Positions 41,535-49,953 of a DNA stretch of 64,000 bases are shown piece after piece. Source of the stretch: Bradyrhizobium sp. ISRA464 (GTDB lineage Bacteria; Pseudomonadota; Alphaproteobacteria; Rhizobiales; Xanthobacteraceae); contig NZ_CP094526.1 in the NCBI RefSeq assembly GCF_029910095.1, positions 868,001-932,000 on the forward strand. The letters are read 5' to 3'. The first letter of the stretch is position 1. Each line of letters starts with the position of its first letter. The notes below the pieces were generated by a model. The model worked only from the letters and a program-made list of their open reading frames with translations. It was not told the origin of the DNA and ran no database searches. The translations under genes and the position numbers were made by a program.

Positions 41535-41544
41535 GCCGGACCCG

Positions 41545-42330
41545 ATGCCCAAGCTGAAGCGGACCGATCAGGACGAGCGTGCCACCGACTTCGTCGAGAG
41601 CCTCGATCGGGGCCTGCGCCTGCTGCAGGTGTTCGGCACCGTCAGTGGCCCGGCGACACTGAGCGATCTCGCACGCGCCGCCGACCTGCCGCGCGCCACG
41701 GCGCGGCGCATCCTGTTCACGCTTGCGCATGGCGGCTTCGTTGCGACCGACGGCAAGCTGTTCACGCTGACGCCGCATGTGCTGACCCTCGCCGGCTCCT
41801 ATCTGCAATCCAACCAGGTGGTGACGGTATTGCAGCCGGTGCTCGATCGCATCGCGACCGCGGCGCAGGAGATCGCTTCGCTCGCACTTCTCGACGGCGA
41901 CGACGTCGTGTTCGTGGCGCGCTCGAGCCCGACGCGGGTATTCTCCGCCGGCCTCGATATCGGCTATCGGCTGCCGGCGTTCTGCACCTCGGTGGGGCGT
42001 GCGATGCTCGGCCGGCTCGGCGATAGCGAACTCGCGACACGGTTGAAGGCGATGCGCCGTGAATCCGTGACGCCGCAGACCGTGACCGATCCGAAGCAGC
42101 TGCTCGCCACCATCATCGCCGATCGCGAGCAGGGCTATTCGCTGGTCGACCGCGAGGCCGAGCCGCACTTCCGTTCGATCTCGGTGCCGGTGCGCCGCTA
42201 CGACGGCACCATCGTCGCTGCCATCAACATGGGCGCCCATGTCGATCGCGTGCCGATGCAGGAACTGATCGACCGTTTCCTGCCGCTGCTGCGCGACGGT
42301 GCGGAGGATGTGAAGAGCCGGCTTCTGTGA
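41545..42330 (+). CDS. IclR-family regulator (PcaR/PobR subgroup)
   Basis: A 261-residue regulator. A winged helix-turn-helix (about 15-75: FVESLDRGLRLLQVF, ATLSDLARAADLPRATARRILFTLAHGGFV) is followed by the IclR effector domain (about 85-255: FCTSVGRAMLGRLG, REQGYSLVDREAEPHFRSISVPVR, AINMGAHVDRV). These signatures fit the PcaR/PcaU/PobR subgroup that senses aromatic acids. ATG 41545 is preferred to upstream starts because two palindromes lie just before it. It is divergent from the Rieske/GS-like pair, which it probably controls. Confidence 0.9.
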   Translation: MPKLKRTDQDERATDFVESLDRGLRLLQVFGTVSGPATLSDLARAADLPRATARRILFTLAHGGFVATDGKLFTLTPHVLTLAGSYLQSNQVVTVLQPVLDRIATAAQEIASLALLDGDDVVFVARSSPTRVFSAGLDIGYRLPAFCTSVGRAMLGRLGDSELATRLKAMRRESVTPQTVTDPKQLLATIIADREQGYSLVDREAEPHFRSISVPVRRYDGTIVAAINMGAHVDRVPMQELIDRFLPLLRDGAEDVKSRLL

Positions 42331-42335
42331 GGCAG

Positions 42336-43244
42336 CTACAGCGCCACGCTGCGCAGGCCGAAGCTGCGCGCTTCGTTCTGCAGCACCGGCCGCACTGAAT
42401 CGATCAGCCGCGCGGCGGCGGCATCAACCGAGAGGCCGGCGGTGTCGACCACCGCTGACGCGCGTGCGTAAAGCGGCTCGCGGCTGACCAGGATGTTGCG
42501 CAACTCAGCCATCGCGGAGCGGTCGTCGGCCATCGGGCGCAAATCGCCCTGGCGGCGGACGCGGGCCATGTGCTCCTCGGGCTCGGCCTTCAGCCAGATC
42601 GTGTAGAACGACGACAGGATCAGGTCGAAGGTGAGCGGTTCGGAAACGATGCCGCCGCCGGTTGCGAGCACCATCGGTTCCTTGCGCGCCAGCAGCTGCG
42701 TCAGCGCCGCCTGCTCCATGCGGCGAAAGCCTTCCTGGCCGTAGAGCGCGATGATCTCGGCGACGGAGAGGCCATTCTGTGCCTCGATCTCCTTGTTGAG
42801 CTCGACGAAGCTCCAGCCGATCTTCTTCGCCAGCATCCTGCCGAGCGTGGTCTTGCCGGCGCCGCGCAGGCCGATCAGCGCAATGCCGGAGAACGACGCG
42901 CGCCGCGGCGCCGACGGGCTGCCGCCGGCGAGGATATCCTTGGCCTGCGCGATCTGGTTCGGCGAAGCTTTCCGCAGCAGGTCGCGGATCACCGCCCAGT
43001 CGGGCACCGGCTCGCTCGACGGGATGAGGTCTTCGAGATGCGCGCCCATTGCGCCTGCGACGCGGCGCAGCAGCACGATCGAAACATTGCCTTTGCCGCT
43101 CTCGAGCTGGGCGATGTAGCGTTCGGAAATGCCTGAGACCTTGGCGAGCACCTTGCGCGACATGCCGCGCAGGGCGCGCATCGTGCGCACGCGCTGGCCG
43201 AGCTGTTCGAGGAAGCCGGTTTCCGGATCGTTATCCTGGGTCAT
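42336..43244 (-). CDS. boxR: BoxR-type regulator: XRE HTH fused to shikimate-kinase-like domain
   Basis: A 302-residue repressor of benzoyl-CoA pathway genes. An XRE-type HTH (about 10-75: LGQRVRTMRALRGMSRKVLAKVSGISERYIAQLESGKGNVSIVLLRRVAGAMG) is joined to a shikimate-kinase-like domain (about 118-300) with P-loop GLRGAGKTTLGRMLA and ATGGGIVSE. In BoxR and BzdR this kinase-like domain binds benzoyl-CoA, which releases DNA. GAGGATC precedes ATG 43244. It is divergent from the benzoate-CoA ligase and next to boxB and boxC, the classic context. Confidence 0.93.
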   Translation of the reverse strand: MTQDNDPETGFLEQLGQRVRTMRALRGMSRKVLAKVSGISERYIAQLESGKGNVSIVLLRRVAGAMGAHLEDLIPSSEPVPDWAVIRDLLRKASPNQIAQAKDILAGGSPSAPRRASFSGIALIGLRGAGKTTLGRMLAKKIGWSFVELNKEIEAQNGLSVAEIIALYGQEGFRRMEQAALTQLLARKEPMVLATGGGIVSEPLTFDLILSSFYTIWLKAEPEEHMARVRRQGDLRPMADDRSAMAELRNILVSREPLYARASAVVDTAGLSVDAAAARLIDSVRPVLQNEARSFGLRSVAL

Positions 43245-43325
43245 GATCCTCGTGCGACGCGCGCGGGTTTTCGGAAACATAGTGCCGATGAGGATTGACA
43301 GCAAGCCGATGTAGTGGCTTTGTAT

Positions 43326-43337
43326 GAATTATAATTC
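43326..43337. promoter_or_regulatory. AT-rich palindrome with -10-like TATAAT between boxR and ligase
   Basis: GAATTATAATTC, a perfect 12-base palindrome that contains TATAAT (43330-43335). It lies 53 bases before the ligase start in the boxR/ligase divergent gap. Probably part of the ligase promoter; no TGCA repeats are present here. Confidence 0.45.
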
Positions 43338-43389
43338 TTAAATTCACAGGAGAGGGAAGCGTGGCGCGTCTGGGTCCGAGGAGCGGGGC

Positions 43390-44931
43390 ATGACTTACAA
43401 CGCGGTGACCTGGCTGCTCGACCGTAATGTCGATGAAGGCCGCGGCAACAAGGTCGTCTTCGACGACACCGTGTCGAAGCTCACCTATGGCGAGCTGCAG
43501 CAACAGACCCGCCGGCTCGGCAACATGCTGCGCCGGCTCGGCGTTCGCCGGGAAGAGCGCGTTGCGATGATCATGCTTGATACGGTCGATTTCCCGATCG
43601 TGTTCCTGGGCGCGATCCGCGCCGGCGTGGTGCCGGTGCCGCTGAACACGCTGCTGACCGCGGAGCAATATGCCTACATCCTCGGCGATTGCCGCGCGCG
43701 CGTGCTGTTCGTCTCCGAAGCGCTGTTGCCGGTCGTGAAGGACGTCATCGGGCGAATGCCCGACCTCGAGCACGTCGTGGTCTCAGGGCAGGAGGCGCAC
43801 GGCCACAAGAAATTCTCCGACGAGCTCGCGCGCGAGAACGATACGTTCGCGACCGCGCCGACGCATACCGACGAGCCGGCGTTCTGGCTCTATTCGTCGG
43901 GCTCGACCGGCATGCCGAAGGGCGTGCGCCATCTGCATTCCAACCTCGCCGCGACGGCGGAGACCTATGCCAGGCAGGTGCTCGGCATTCGCGAGGACGA
44001 TGTCGGTCTCTCCGCGGCGAAGCTGTTCTTCGCCTATGGCCTCGGCAATGCGTTGACCTTCCCGATGTCGGTTGGCGCCACCACGGTGCTGAATTCGGAG
44101 CGCCCGACGCCGGCCGTGATGTTCGCGCTGATGAACAAGTATCACCCCAGCATCTTCTTCGGTGTGCCGACATTGTTCGCGGCGATGCTGAACGACGAGG
44201 CGACGAAGGCGCAGCGCGGCGGCGATCGCCTGCGCATCTGCACCTCCGCGGGTGAGGCGTTGCCGGAATCGGTCGGCAACGCCTGGAAGTCGCGCTTCGG
44301 CGTCGACATCCTCGATGGTGTCGGCTCGACCGAGCTCCTGCACATCTTCCTGTCGAATGCCCCCGGCGACATCAAATACGGCACCTCGGGCCGTCCGGTG
44401 CCCGGCTACAAGGTGCGGCTGGTCAACGAGCTGGGTGCCGAGGTGGCCGACGGCGAGGTCGGCGAGCTCCTAGTCGATGCGCCCTCGGCCGGCGAGGGTT
44501 ACTGGAACCAGCGCGGCAAGAGCCGCTCGACCTTCGAGGGTGCGTGGACCCGCACCGGCGACAAATATGTCCGCGACGCCGAAGGCCGTTACACCTTCTG
44601 CGGCCGCGCCGACGACATGTTCAAGGTCTCGGGCATCTGGGTCTCGCCGTTCGAGGTCGAGAGCGCGCTGATCACCCATCCTTCGGTGCTCGAAGCCGCT
44701 GTCGTGCCGGAAGCCGACCCCGAGGGACTCTTGAAGCCGAAGGCGTTCGTGGTGCTGCGCCCCGGCAGCTCGACCGACGGGCTGCACGAGGCGCTCAAGG
44801 AGCACGTCAAGCAGAAGATCGGGCCCTGGAAGTATCCGCGCTGGATCGATGTCGTCGACAGCCTGCCGAAGACGGCCACGGGCAAGATCCAGCGGTTCAA
44901 GTTGCGCGACGGTGAAGGCGCGAAGCACTGA
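43390..44931 (+). CDS. bclA: Benzoate-CoA ligase
   Basis: A 513-residue acyl-CoA synthetase that activates benzoate to benzoyl-CoA with ATP, the entry step to the box pathway. The AMP-binding motif YSSGSTGMPKGV lies at 168-179. Landmarks of the benzoate-CoA ligase family are LFFAYGLGNALTFPMSVGATTVL, PSIFFGVPTLFAAML, CTSAGEALPESVGNAWKSRFGVDILDGVGSTELLHIFLSN and the hinge GRADDMFKVSGIWVSPFEVE. The catalytic Lys is in PKTATGKIQRFKLRD near residue 500. GAGGAG precedes the ATG. It is divergent from boxR. Confidence 0.94.
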   Translation: MTYNAVTWLLDRNVDEGRGNKVVFDDTVSKLTYGELQQQTRRLGNMLRRLGVRREERVAMIMLDTVDFPIVFLGAIRAGVVPVPLNTLLTAEQYAYILGDCRARVLFVSEALLPVVKDVIGRMPDLEHVVVSGQEAHGHKKFSDELARENDTFATAPTHTDEPAFWLYSSGSTGMPKGVRHLHSNLAATAETYARQVLGIREDDVGLSAAKLFFAYGLGNALTFPMSVGATTVLNSERPTPAVMFALMNKYHPSIFFGVPTLFAAMLNDEATKAQRGGDRLRICTSAGEALPESVGNAWKSRFGVDILDGVGSTELLHIFLSNAPGDIKYGTSGRPVPGYKVRLVNELGAEVADGEVGELLVDAPSAGEGYWNQRGKSRSTFEGAWTRTGDKYVRDAEGRYTFCGRADDMFKVSGIWVSPFEVESALITHPSVLEAAVVPEADPEGLLKPKAFVVLRPGSSTDGLHEALKEHVKQKIGPWKYPRWIDVVDSLPKTATGKIQRFKLRDGEGAKH

Positions 44932-45057
44932 GGCTCCCGTGAGAAGCTGCGCGCATCAGAACTCCCGTGAGGTGAGCATCCTGGGCACGCTCCCTCCCCC
45001 CTTGCAGCAGGGCAATCGCATATGACCTGCGCGCACTCCGGGGCTGACGTTTACGCG

Positions 45058-45150
45058 TCGTCATGGCCGGGCTTGTCCCGGCCATCCACGTCTTTCTTCG
45101 CGTGGAGAACCAAACACGTGGATGCCCCGGACAAGCCGGGGCATGACGAG
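45058..45150. repeat. REP-like palindrome (TCATGGCCGGG class)
   Basis: CGTCATGGCCGGGCTTGTCC and GGACAAGCCGGGGCATGACG arms, with an inner CACGTCTTTC/CACGTGG pair. It occupies the gene-free stretch 44932-45289, together with two short CTCCCCCCTTGC/GCAAGGGGGGAG arms at 44992-45009 and 45217-45235. Confidence 0.7.
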
Positions 45151-45289
45151 TTTGTGGGTAGACCAGCCAAACCACAGGCATCGAACGCGCAGCATAACTG
45201 GCATATGCGATTGCCCCTCCCCCGCAAGGGGGGAGGGAATGAGAGAGCCGTTGTTGCGTCGCTCGCATGTTGAGAGAACGGAGTTTCGC

Positions 45290-46096
45290 ATGACCCTTTC
45301 GCCCTCGGGCTTCCTTACTATCGACCGCGCCGATCTCGAATACCGCATGATCGGCCCAATGCCGGACGCCGCCCCGACTATCGTGATGCTGCATGAAGGG
45401 CTCGGCTCGGTCGGGCTGTGGGGCGATTTCCCGGAGAAGCTGCAGGCTGCGACCGGCGCCGGCGTGTTCGTCTATTCCCGTGCGGGCTATGGCGCGTCGA
45501 GCCCGGCCAAGTTGCCGCGCCCGGTCGATTACATGCATATCGAGGCGCTGGAGGTGCTGCCGAAGCTGCTCGATCAGATTGGCTTCCGCCGCGGCTTGCT
45601 GGTCGGCCATTCCGACGGCGCGTCGATCGCGGCGATCTATGCCGGCTCGCGTCAGGATCATCGCCTGCAGGGGATCGCGCTGCTCGCGCCGCATTTCATC
45701 GTCGAGGACATCTCGGTGAAATCGATCGCCGAGATCAAGACGGCGTATGAGACCACCAATCTGAAAGAGAAGCTCGCGCGCTGGCACAAGGATGTCGACA
45801 ACGCGTTCTACGGTTGGAACGGCGCCTGGCTCAATCCGAAATTCCGCGACTGGGATATCTCCGACTACCTCGCCTATATCCGCGTGCCCGTGCTGATCGT
45901 GCAGGGCAAGGACGATCAATACGGCACGATGCGCCAGGTCGAGATCGCGAGCGAGGAGTGCTACTGCCCGGTCGATGTCGCGGTTATCGAAGGCGCCGGC
46001 CACTCGCCGCACCGCGAGGCGCCCGCCGTGACCCTGGAGGCGGTCACCGAATTCGCCAAGGCGGCGCTTCGGGATGACCAGACGCTGGCCGCGTGA
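45290..46096 (+). CDS. Alpha/beta hydrolase in box cluster
   Basis: A 268-residue soluble hydrolase. The oxyanion region is MLHEGLGSVGLWGDFPEKL, the nucleophile is S108 in GHSDGAS, the acid is likely the Asp in VQGKDDQYG and the His is in EGAGHSPHREAP. Such hydrolases recur in box clusters and may act on a CoA thioester or lactone formed as a side or downstream product; the exact reaction is not known to me. ATG 45290 is preceded by GGAG. It lies between benzoate-CoA ligase and boxC. Confidence 0.85.
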   Translation: MTLSPSGFLTIDRADLEYRMIGPMPDAAPTIVMLHEGLGSVGLWGDFPEKLQAATGAGVFVYSRAGYGASSPAKLPRPVDYMHIEALEVLPKLLDQIGFRRGLLVGHSDGASIAAIYAGSRQDHRLQGIALLAPHFIVEDISVKSIAEIKTAYETTNLKEKLARWHKDVDNAFYGWNGAWLNPKFRDWDISDYLAYIRVPVLIVQGKDDQYGTMRQVEIASEECYCPVDVAVIEGAGHSPHREAPAVTLEAVTEFAKAALRDDQTLAA

Positions 46097-46119
46097 GAGG
46101 CTGCGAATGCATCCAGGTC

Positions 46120-46237
46120 CGTCATTGCGAGGAGCTCGCGACAAAATTGCGGAGCAATTTTGCGCTGAAGCGACGAAGCAATCCATCGCTCCGCATGTGC
46201 GGGACGATGGATTGCTTCGTTTCGCTCGCAATGACGG
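46120..46237. repeat. REP-like palindrome (CGTCATTGCGAG class)
   Basis: CGTCATTGCGAGGAGCTCGC ... CGTTTCGCTCGCAATGACG, with inner GCGACGAAGCAATCCAT and ATGGATTGCTTCG arms and a hairpin AAAATTGC/GCAATTTT at 46143-46160. It lies between the hydrolase and the boxC operator. Confidence 0.75.
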
Positions 46238-46332
46238 GGATGGAGCAGCGCGCGCCATCTATCGGGCCATCCTGACGTCCATCATCCGTCTAGGTCATTG
46301 GCCGAACGGGCGATTCCGTGAACATGAAACAA

Positions 46333-46390
46333 AATGCATGTTTTTGAATTTTGAACTGGACCAGTTCGAAAACATGCATTATTGTGCATA
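46333..46390. promoter_or_regulatory. Nested palindrome and TGCA repeats: probable BoxR operator of boxC
   Basis: AATGCATGTTTTTGAA (46333-46348) and TTCGAAAACATGCATT (46365-46380) match as an inverted repeat at 15 of 16 positions. Inside is the perfect palindrome GAACTGG A CCAGTTC (46353-46367). The right arm plus 8 bases gives TGCA, six bases, TGCA (46375-46388). TGCA repeats are the reported target of BzdR/BoxR regulators. The site is about 50 bases before the boxC start and is strikingly AT-rich. Confidence 0.75.
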
Positions 46391-46436
46391 TAGCTGAACC
46401 GACAAAGTCAAACAAACAACGTTGAAGGGTGGCCCA

Positions 46437-48125
46437 ATGGCTGGCGACGATCGCGTCCTCGCAGGCGGGGCGAAATACATCGATTTCCAGACCGAGCCGT
46501 CGCGGTACCGGCACTGGAAGCTGGACGTGCAGGGCGACGTCGCGACGCTCACCATGGACGTCGACGAGAACGCCGGCCTGTTCGAGGGCTATCAGCTGAA
46601 GCTGAATTCCTACGACCTCGGCGTCGACATCGAGCTGGCGGACGTTGTGCAGCGGTTGCGCTTCGAGCACCCCGAGGTGAAGGTCGTGGTGATGCGCTCG
46701 GGCAAGAACCGCGTGTTCTGCGCCGGCGCCAACATCCGCATGCTGGCGGGCTCGACCCACGCCCATAAGGTCAACTTCTGCAAATTCACCAATGAAACCC
46801 GCAACGGCCTGGAGGACTCCAGCGAGAACTCCGGCCAGAGCTTCATCACCGTCGTAAACGGCACCGCGGCCGGCGGCGGTTACGAGCTTGCGCTCGCGAC
46901 CGACCACATCATGATGGCCGATGACGGCGCGGCCGCGGTCGCGCTGCCGGAGGTGCCGCTGCTCGCGGTGCTGCCGGGCACCGGCGGGCTCACCCGCGTG
47001 GTCGACAAGCGCAAGGTGCGCCGCGACCATGCCGATTTTTTCTGCACCATCGAGGAAGGCATCAAGGGCAAGCGTGCGGTCGCCTGGCGCTTGGTCGACG
47101 AGATCGCACCGAACTCCAAGCTCGAGGGCAAGCTCGCCGAGCGCGTCAAGGAGTTTGCCGCGAAGTCGAAGCGCAACGGCGCGGGTCCGGGCATCGCGCT
47201 GACGCCGCTGAAGCGGATCATCGACGACAGCGCGATCCGCTACGGCTTCGTCAGCGTCGATATCGACCGCGCGGCGCGCATCGCCACGATCTCGATCAAG
47301 GCGCCGGAAGCAGCGCCGCCGGCAAGCATCGACGGCATGATCGCGCAAGGCGCGTCGTTCTGGCCGCTGCAGGTCGCGCGCGAGCTCGACGATGCGATCC
47401 TGCATCTGCGCCTCAACGAGCTCGGGATCGCGATGCTGGTGTTCAAGAGCCACGGCGACGCCGCCAGCGTCGTCGCTTATGACGGCTTCCTCGAGGCCAA
47501 CAAGGCGCACTGGCTGGTCAACGAGATCAGGCATTTCTGGAAGCGCGTGCTCAAGCGCATCGACGTCACCTCGCGCACGCTGGTGACGCTGGTCGAGCCC
47601 GGCTCCTGCTTCGTCGGCACGCTCGCCGAACTCGTGTTCGCGGCCGACCGCTCCTACATGCTGATCGGCCAGAAGCAGGGCGACAACCGCGCCCCGCCGA
47701 CGATCGAACTGACCGCGATGAATTTCGGGCCGTATCCGATGAGCCATGGCCTGACCCGGCTGCAGTCGCGCTTCCAGGCCGATCCGTCCGATCTGGAGCG
47801 CGCGCAGGCGTCGATCGGCAAGGCGCTCGATGCGGAGGAGGCCGAGGAACTCGGTCTCGTCACCTTCGCGCTCGACGATATCGATTGGGACGACGAGGTG
47901 CGCGTGTTTTTCGAGGAACGCACCTCGTTCTCGCCGGACGGCCTCACCGGCATGGAAGCCAATCTGCGCTTCGTCGGGCCGGAGACCATGGAATCGAAGA
48001 TCTTCTCGCGCCTCACGGCGTGGCAGAACTGGATCTTCCAGCGGCCGAACGCGGTCGGTGAGGAGGGCGCGCTGCGCCGCTACGGCACCGGCCAGAAGGC
48101 GCAATTCGACATGACGCGCGTGTAG
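46437..48125 (+). CDS. boxC: Benzoyl-CoA-dihydrodiol lyase (2,3-epoxybenzoyl-CoA dihydrolase)
   Basis: A 562-residue crotonase-superfamily enzyme. It hydrolytically opens the ring of 2,3-epoxybenzoyl-CoA to 3,4-didehydroadipyl-CoA semialdehyde and formate. The opening DFQTEPSRYRHWKLDVQGDVATLTMDVDENAGLFEGYQLKLNSYDLGVDIEL and the oxyanion segment VMRSGKNRVFCAGANIRMLAGSTHAHKVNFCKFTNETRNGLED are characteristic of BoxC, as is GTAAGGGYELALATDHIMMADD. The double-length architecture (two crotonase-like halves) is normal. AAGGG lies before ATG 46437. boxB follows after 126 bases holding a REP palindrome. Confidence 0.95.
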   Translation: MAGDDRVLAGGAKYIDFQTEPSRYRHWKLDVQGDVATLTMDVDENAGLFEGYQLKLNSYDLGVDIELADVVQRLRFEHPEVKVVVMRSGKNRVFCAGANIRMLAGSTHAHKVNFCKFTNETRNGLEDSSENSGQSFITVVNGTAAGGGYELALATDHIMMADDGAAAVALPEVPLLAVLPGTGGLTRVVDKRKVRRDHADFFCTIEEGIKGKRAVAWRLVDEIAPNSKLEGKLAERVKEFAAKSKRNGAGPGIALTPLKRIIDDSAIRYGFVSVDIDRAARIATISIKAPEAAPPASIDGMIAQGASFWPLQVARELDDAILHLRLNELGIAMLVFKSHGDAASVVAYDGFLEANKAHWLVNEIRHFWKRVLKRIDVTSRTLVTLVEPGSCFVGTLAELVFAADRSYMLIGQKQGDNRAPPTIELTAMNFGPYPMSHGLTRLQSRFQADPSDLERAQASIGKALDAEEAEELGLVTFALDDIDWDDEVRVFFEERTSFSPDGLTGMEANLRFVGPETMESKIFSRLTAWQNWIFQRPNAVGEEGALRRYGTGQKAQFDMTRV

Positions 48126-48136
48126 GAATTTGCCGC

Positions 48137-48221
48137 GTCATGCCCGGCCTTGTGCCGGGCATCCACGTCTTCCTTCCGTCAACGAAGCAAGACGTGGATG
48201 GCCGGGTCAAGCCCGGCCATG
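48137..48221. repeat. REP-like palindrome between boxC and boxB
   Basis: CGTCATGCCCGGCCTTGTGC and GTCAAGCCCGGCCATGACG arms with inner ATCCACGTCTT/AAGACGTGGAT. The class matches 45058-45150 and 50806-50915. It may stabilise boxC mRNA. Confidence 0.75.
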
Positions 48222-48251
48222 ACGAAAGAAATCTGCCCCAAGGAGGCTGCC

Positions 48252-49703
48252 ATGAACGTCAACATCATGAACGTCGATTACTCGACCAAGATTCCGAACA
48301 ACGTGAATCTCGCCGAGGACCGCCAGGTGCTCAAGGCGCTGGAGGGCTGGCACCCCGGCTACATGGACTGGTGGAGCGACATGGGCCCGGACGGCTTTCA
48401 GGAATCGCTCGTCTATCTGCGCACCGCCTATTCGGTCGATCCGCGCGGCTGGGCCAAGTTCGATTACGTGCGCATGCCTGAATATCGCTGGGGCATCCTG
48501 CTTGCGCCGCAGGAAGAGAACCGCGTGATTCCGTTCGGCGAGAACTACGGCAAGCCGGCCTGGCAGGAGGTGCCCGGCGAGCATCGCGCGCTGCTCCGTC
48601 GCCTGATCGTGATCCAGGGCGACACCGAGCCGGCGTCGGTCGAGCAGCAGCGCCATCTCGGCAAGACCGCGCCCTCGCTCTACGACATGCGCAATTTGTT
48701 CCAGGTCAATGTCGAGGAAGGCCGCCATCTCTGGGCGATGGTCTACCTCTTGCAGAAGTATTTCGGCCGCGACGGCCGCGAGGAAGCGGATGATTTGCTG
48801 CGCCGCCGCTCGGGTGACGCGGATTCACCGCGCATGCTCGGCGCCTTCAACGAGGCGACGCCGGACTGGCTGTCGTTCTTCATGTTCACCTACTTCACCG
48901 ACCGCGACGGCAAGATGCAGCTGCATTCGCTGGCGCAGTCGGGATTCGATCCGCTGTCGCGCACCTGCCGCTTCATGCTGACGGAAGAAGCCCATCACAT
49001 GTTCGTCGGCGAGACCGGCATCACCCGCGTCGTGCAGCGCACCTGCGATGCGATGAGGGAAGCCGGCATCACCGATCCGACCGATATCGCCAAGGTCCGC
49101 GCGCTCGGCGTGATCGACCTGCCGACGATCCAGAAGAAGTTGAACCTGCACTATTCGCTGTCGCTCGACCTGTTCGGCTCGGAAGTGTCGACCAACGCCG
49201 CGAACGCCTTCAATGCCGGCATCAAGGGCCGCTACAAGGAAACCACGATCGACGACGATCATCAGCTCAAGAACTCGACCTATCCGGTCATGAAGCTGGT
49301 CGACGGCCAGATCAAGATGGTCGATGAGCCGGCACTGACCGCGCTCAACATGCGCCTGCGCGACGACTACACGCAGGATTGCGTCAAAGGCATGCTGCGC
49401 TGGAACAAGGTGATCTCGACCGCGGGCTATGACTACAAGCTCACGGTGCCGAACACCGCCTTCCACCGCCAGATCGGCGAGTTCAAGGATGTTCATGCGA
49501 CGCCCGACGGCCTCTTGATCGACGATGCCACCTGGGCCAAGCGCAGGAATGAGTGGCTGCCGTCGAGCGAGGACGGTGAGTTCATCGCCTCGCTGATGAA
49601 GCCCGTGACCGAGCCCGGCCAGTTCGCCTCCTGGATCTCGCCGCCGAAGGTCGGCATCGACAACAAGCCGGGCGATTTCGAGTATGTGAGGATCGAGAGC
49701 TGA
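48252..49703 (+). CDS. boxB: Benzoyl-CoA 2,3-epoxidase, oxygenase subunit
   Basis: A 483-residue class I di-iron oxygenase that epoxidises benzoyl-CoA with O2 and electrons from BoxA. The expected di-iron ligands are E126, E156, H159, D217 and E246 (GDTEPASVEQ; VNVEEGRHLWAM; TYFTDRDG; MLTEEAHHMFVGE), matching the Azoarcus enzyme with a constant offset of six. The start NNVNLAEDRQVLKALEGWHPGYMDWWSDMGPDGFQ is diagnostic. AGGAGG lies before ATG 48252. The reductase gene boxA is not in the window. Confidence 0.96.
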   Translation: MNVNIMNVDYSTKIPNNVNLAEDRQVLKALEGWHPGYMDWWSDMGPDGFQESLVYLRTAYSVDPRGWAKFDYVRMPEYRWGILLAPQEENRVIPFGENYGKPAWQEVPGEHRALLRRLIVIQGDTEPASVEQQRHLGKTAPSLYDMRNLFQVNVEEGRHLWAMVYLLQKYFGRDGREEADDLLRRRSGDADSPRMLGAFNEATPDWLSFFMFTYFTDRDGKMQLHSLAQSGFDPLSRTCRFMLTEEAHHMFVGETGITRVVQRTCDAMREAGITDPTDIAKVRALGVIDLPTIQKKLNLHYSLSLDLFGSEVSTNAANAFNAGIKGRYKETTIDDDHQLKNSTYPVMKLVDGQIKMVDEPALTALNMRLRDDYTQDCVKGMLRWNKVISTAGYDYKLTVPNTAFHRQIGEFKDVHATPDGLLIDDATWAKRRNEWLPSSEDGEFIASLMKPVTEPGQFASWISPPKVGIDNKPGDFEYVRIES

Positions 49704-49713
49704 TCACCTGAGG

Positions 49714-49760
49714 GTTCTCTCTCCTCTCGGAGAGGGCAGGAGAGGGGCGAGCCGAGAGGT
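49714..49760. repeat. REP-like palindrome after boxB
   Basis: CTCTCTCCTCTCGGAGAGGG and GGAGAGGGGCGAGCCGAGAG arms a few bases after the boxB stop. Likely terminator or stabiliser. Confidence 0.5.
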
Positions 49761-49798
49761 CCCTGGCTTGCCCCTTTTCTTTGTTGAGAGCGGTACGC

Positions 49799-49836
49799 TC
49801 GTGGCTCCGACGACATGGTCGCCGGTATGCGAAGCG
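49799..49836 (-). pseudogene. Short relic resembling the SDR gene 3' part
   Basis: TCGTGGCTCCGACGACAT (49799-49816) is identical to 50998-51015 inside the SDR gene, and similarity continues for about 20 more bases (30 of 38). On the minus strand it reads GDHVVGATS against GDYVVGATI in the SDR. Probably a leftover of a duplication or of a second SDR gene. Confidence 0.4.
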
Positions 49837-49953
49837 GGGCGTGCCGGAGTGAAGCGCGTCCCGTCTTGACAAGCGCGACGCGTTCGCGCCGAAATCCAAA
49901 CACGATGGACCGCGACGACAGGCGTCGCGGTTCCGGAATTCGGCGGTGCCATC

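Noticed and set aside
46290..48104. 604-codon open frame on the minus strand
   Set aside because: Antisense to boxC, whose identity is secure; no signal of its own.
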